Source: Paratinospora sagittata (lineage: Eukaryota > Streptophyta > Magnoliopsida > Ranunculales > Menispermaceae). From it: 64,000 nt of DNA. The translations under genes were made by a program, and so were the position numbers. The stretch spans positions 24,456,501 through 24,520,500 of the forward strand of contig CM069610.1 in assembly GCA_035771175.1 (NCBI GenBank), in the 5' to 3' direction. The notes beneath the pieces were generated by a model that had not been told where the DNA came from, did not search any database, and saw only the letters and a program-made list of their open reading frames with translations. Below are positions 61,301 to 64,000 of the stretch, one piece after another (the first letter of the stretch is position 1; each line of letters starts with the position of its first letter).

Positions 61301-64000
61301 ACAATGATTTGAATTCAAATCATTTTGTACTCTCTTGCCCTTTAACCCGCAACTTCTAATTTTATAAAACACTCATTCTCTGATTTTCAAAAATACAACA
61401 CACGATTTTTGCGAGTTAGATTGAGCTTTCCAAAGAGTTTTTCAAGAGAAGAAAGTATTGATTCTTGTATTTGTCAAAACAAGCTTCGAATAGAATCAAA
61501 ATTGCAATCTGTCTTGATGATAGCGTCGTTGATCAGCAAGTCCTTCTTTTTATCCCTTTTGTGCTTAGATTTGCAGAGGCTATCCTTTGTTTTAAGTTGT
61601 AAGTATATATGAAGTGGTCTCGGTAAGATAACACAACAAAAAAGAACACATTAAACAATAGCTTTCGAAGTCTAGAAAGATCAAGCTAAAAGAACGAAGA
61701 CATATCTCATGCCTAAGTAAGGCATTAGTTTGATCTTTGGTGTGTAGGGTAACCTCTCGATCAATCTCAGCACTAAAACTCTGAAATCTGCAAAGTCTTC
61801 AAAATCACTTCGATATAGTATTTCATTTTGAAAAAATGTTTTCCGAAAGGTTTTAATCATAATTTTAATGAGTTTTGAATTATTTAAAAGTTTTTAACCT
61901 TATACAATATGTTTTGAGTTAATGGAATGGTTCTTGAGTGTCAAAATATTAATTTTACAAAAATAAGGCTATCCAGCAATTTGCCAAAATTTTCCTGAAG
62001 GCACTAGCGCACTATCAGTGTTGATAGCACGCTGATAGGGTTCTATAACAAAACATTTGTTTTTCTGAAAAATTGTCTATATCGCGCTATCCCCTTTGAT
62101 ACTTCGCTATAAACCAGTTGCCGTGATCTTTCCATTTTTAGTAAAATGGGCAATAGCGCGCTATAGGCCTCGATAACACGCTATCGGAAAGTCCGCAAAA
62201 CTCGAGCTCTCAGGTTTGTGTATATCGATCTGCTATAGCATGCTATCTGTCAATTGAGAACATGATACACAACCAAATAGCACGATATCCACGTCTGAGA
62301 AAAAAATCTGATATTTCTAACGAGAAAAATGTGGGCACTTCTGCTTGCTCGATTTTTCTATTCCTTATACAATTTCTCCAGGTTATCTTAATTGAAATAT
62401 TCTCTACTAACACCTAGATGATTCTCATTGTCTCGCACGCCCAAAACAACTTTAGATTAAACAATGTTTTGAATTCAAATCATTTTGTACTCTCTTGCCC
62501 TTTAACCCGCAACTTCTAATTTTATAAAACACTCATGCTCTGATTTTCAAAAATACAACACACACGATTTTTGCAAGTTAGATTGAGCTTTCCAAAGAGT
62601 TTTTCAAGAGAAGAAAGTATTGATTCTTGCATTTGTCAAAACAAGCTTCGAATAGAATCAAAATTGCAATCTGTCTTGATGATAACGTCGTTGATAAGCA
62701 AGTCCTTCATTTTATCCTTTTTGTGCTTAGATTTGAAGAGGCTATCCATTGTTTTAAGTTGTAAGTATATGAAGTGGTCTCGGTAAGATAACACAACAAA
62801 AAAGAACACATCAAACAATAGCTTTCGAAGTCTACAAAGATCAAGCTCGAAGAACGAAGACATATCTCATGCCTAAGTAAGGCATTAGTTTGATCTTTGG
62901 TGTGTAGGGTAACCTCTCGATCAATCTCAACACTAAAACTCTGAAATCTCCAAAGTCTTCAAAATCACTTCGATATAGTATTTCATTTTGAAAAAATGTT
63001 CTCCGAAAGGTTTTAATCATAATTTCAATGAGTTTTGAATTCTTTAAAAGTTTTTAATCTTATACAATATGTTTTGAGTTAATGGAATGGTTCTTGAGTG
63101 TCAAAATATTAATTTTTCAAAGATAAGGCTCTCCAGCAATTTGCCAAAATTTTCCTGAAGGCACTAGCGCACTATAAGTGTTGATAGCACGCTGGTAGGG
63201 TTCTATAACAAAACATTTGTTTTTCTGAAAAATTGTCTATACCGCGCTATCCCCTTTGATACTTCGCTATAAAGCTGTTGCCGTGATCTTTCCATTTTTA
63301 GTAAAATGGGCAATAGCGTGCTATAGGCCTCGATAACACGCTATCGGAATTTACTTAAAACTCGAGCTCTCGGGTTGTGTATATCGACCTGCTATAGCCT
63401 GCTAACTGTCAATTGAGAACATGATACACAACCCAATAGCACGCTATCCACGTCTGAGAAAAAAATCTGATATTTCTAACGAGAAAAATGTGGGCACTTC
63501 TGCTTGCTCGATTTTTCTATTCCTTATACAATTTCTCCAGGTTATCTTAATTGAAATATTCTCTACTAACACCTAGATGATTCTCATTGTCTGCCACCCC
63601 CAAAACAACTTTAGGTTAAACAATGTTTTAAATTCAAATCATTTTGTACTCTCTTGCCCTTTAACCCGCAACTTCTAATTTTATAAAACACTCATGCTCT
63701 GATTTTCAAAAATACAACACACACGATTTTTGCAAGTTAGATTGAGCTTTCCAAAGAGTTTTTCAAGAGAATAAAGTATTGATTCTTGCATTTGTCAAAA
63801 CAAGCTTCGAATAGAATCAAAATTGCAATCTGTCTTGATGATAACGTCGTTGATAAGCAAGTCCTTCATTTTATCCTTTTTGTGCTTAGATTTGAAGAGG
63901 CTATCCATTGTTTTAAGTTGTAAGTATATGAAGTGGTCTCGGTAAGATAACACAACAAAAAGAACACATCAAACAATAGCTTTCGAAGTCTACAAAGATC

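Larger units (their letters stand above)
1..64000. repeat. Macrosatellite tandem array, about 1.19 kb monomer, head to tail, fills the window
   Basis: The same roughly 1187-bp unit recurs from the first base to the last. For example, the window opens with TTGATTCTTGCATTTGTC and this returns at 1188, exactly 1187 bp later. Fifty-three complete monomers and two partial ones are present, all in one orientation, with no insertion of unrelated DNA and no inversion seen. Monomers differ mainly by single-base changes and small indels, and lengths fall into two classes: 1184-1189 bp over most of the array and 1156-1162 bp at the right. The unit is AT-rich, with a CG-rich palindromic stretch of about 320 bp. 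Long-monomer satellites of this kind are known from plant centromeres and heterochromatin, some of them derived from retrotransposons. The sequence alone does not show the chromosomal position or any function. Confidence 0.98.
51201..64000. repeat. Satellite segment 9: short-monomer subfamily (about 1160 bp), types C and D
   Basis: All twelve monomer joins from 51.2 kb to the right edge lack one copy of the 25-bp element, so monomers measure 1156-1162 bp. After two transitional units (50973, 52134), type C (53295, 55616, 57935, 59094, 60253, 62571, 63730) has GTAAGTATATGAAG (2 bp shorter), GCTCGAAGAACG, TTTGAAGAGG, ACTCATGCTC, TCAAAGATAAGGCTC and GGAATTTACTT. Type D (54454, 56773, 61409) has TTGTATTTGTC, CTTCTTTTTATCC, ATCCTTTG and ACACATTAAAC. 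The order is C D C D C C C D C C. The block from 56773 is echoed from 61409 at 4636 bp. Confidence 0.88.

Noticed and set aside
1..64000. CRISPR array
   Set aside because: The period is about 1.19 kb and there are no short repeats alternating with unique spacers. This is satellite DNA.
1..64000. Ribosomal DNA intergenic spacer
   Set aside because: Kilobase repeats with a TATA site can be rDNA spacers, but no rRNA coding sequence and no plant Pol I start of the TATATA...GGG type was found in any monomer.
1..64000. Intact retrotransposon or transposase gene
   Set aside because: No stretch encodes reverse transcriptase, integrase, RNase H, gag or a transposase, and no primer-binding site was found. 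Only an LTR-like layout of the monomer remains, which is treated as a hypothesis.
1..64000. Assembly artefact from collapsed or repeated contig ends
   Set aside because: Not fully excluded, but successive monomers differ by ordered, nested variants with consistent shifts (1187, 2373, 3561, 4747, 5934 bp). That argues for real array structure rather than simple duplication of a contig.

Overview
The window is one uninterrupted tandem array of a long satellite (macrosatellite) repeat. Every part can be aligned to the same roughly 1.19 kb monomer, always in the same head-to-tail orientation. Taking the TTG of the recurring string TTGCAAGTTAG as phase zero, monomers begin near 1139, 2328, 3514, 4703, 5916, 7103, 8290, 9477, 10664, 11849, 13036, 14224, 15411, 16598, 17784, 18971, 20158, 21344, 22530, 23716, 24903, 26090, 27276, 28462, 29623, 30809, 31995, 33181, 34367, 35553, 36737, 37923, 39110, 40296, 41483, 42669, 43856, 45042, 46229, 47415, 48602, 49789, 50973, 52134, 53295, 54454, 55616, 56773, 57935, 59094, 60253, 61409, 62571 and 63730. 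That is 53 complete monomers, a nearly complete one at the left edge and a fragment at the right edge. Neither end of the array is in the window. I see no protein gene, tRNA, rRNA, CRISPR array or intact transposon. The short reading frames that recur in each monomer are by-products of the repetition.

This kind of DNA points to a eukaryotic nuclear genome, in heterochromatin such as a centromere, pericentromere or knob. A flowering plant is my best guess, because the monomer looks like a plant retrotransposon LTR: about 1.2 kb long, with a cluster of CG-rich palindromes (core ATAGCGCGCTAT), then a conserved block with a TATA-like TATAAAAC, then a leader-like stretch. This resembles Sirevirus-type Copia LTRs in layout. 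It is an inference. I found no primer-binding site, polypurine tract or internal coding domain.

Layout: 1-5631, ordinary 1187-bp monomers, one with a 25-bp expansion. 5632-20342, a mosaic of multi-monomer duplications with shifts of about 3561, 5934 and 4747 bp. 20343-23715, a diverged set with a two-monomer echo. 23716-27275, three almost identical monomers. 27276-29622, transitional monomers, one lacking 25 bp. 29623-36736, six almost identical 1186-bp monomers, one with a foreign patch. 36737-49788, a dimeric higher-order repeat (A-B, 2373 bp). 49789-51200, transition. 51201-64000, a short-monomer subfamily (about 1160 bp) with two types (C and D) in the order C D C D C C C D C C.

No genes work together here. 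What can be read is the history of the array: unequal exchange, local homogenisation, gene-conversion-like patches and 25-bp slippage at one fixed place in the monomer. Boundaries and identities were read by eye; base-level statements should be confirmed by self-alignment.
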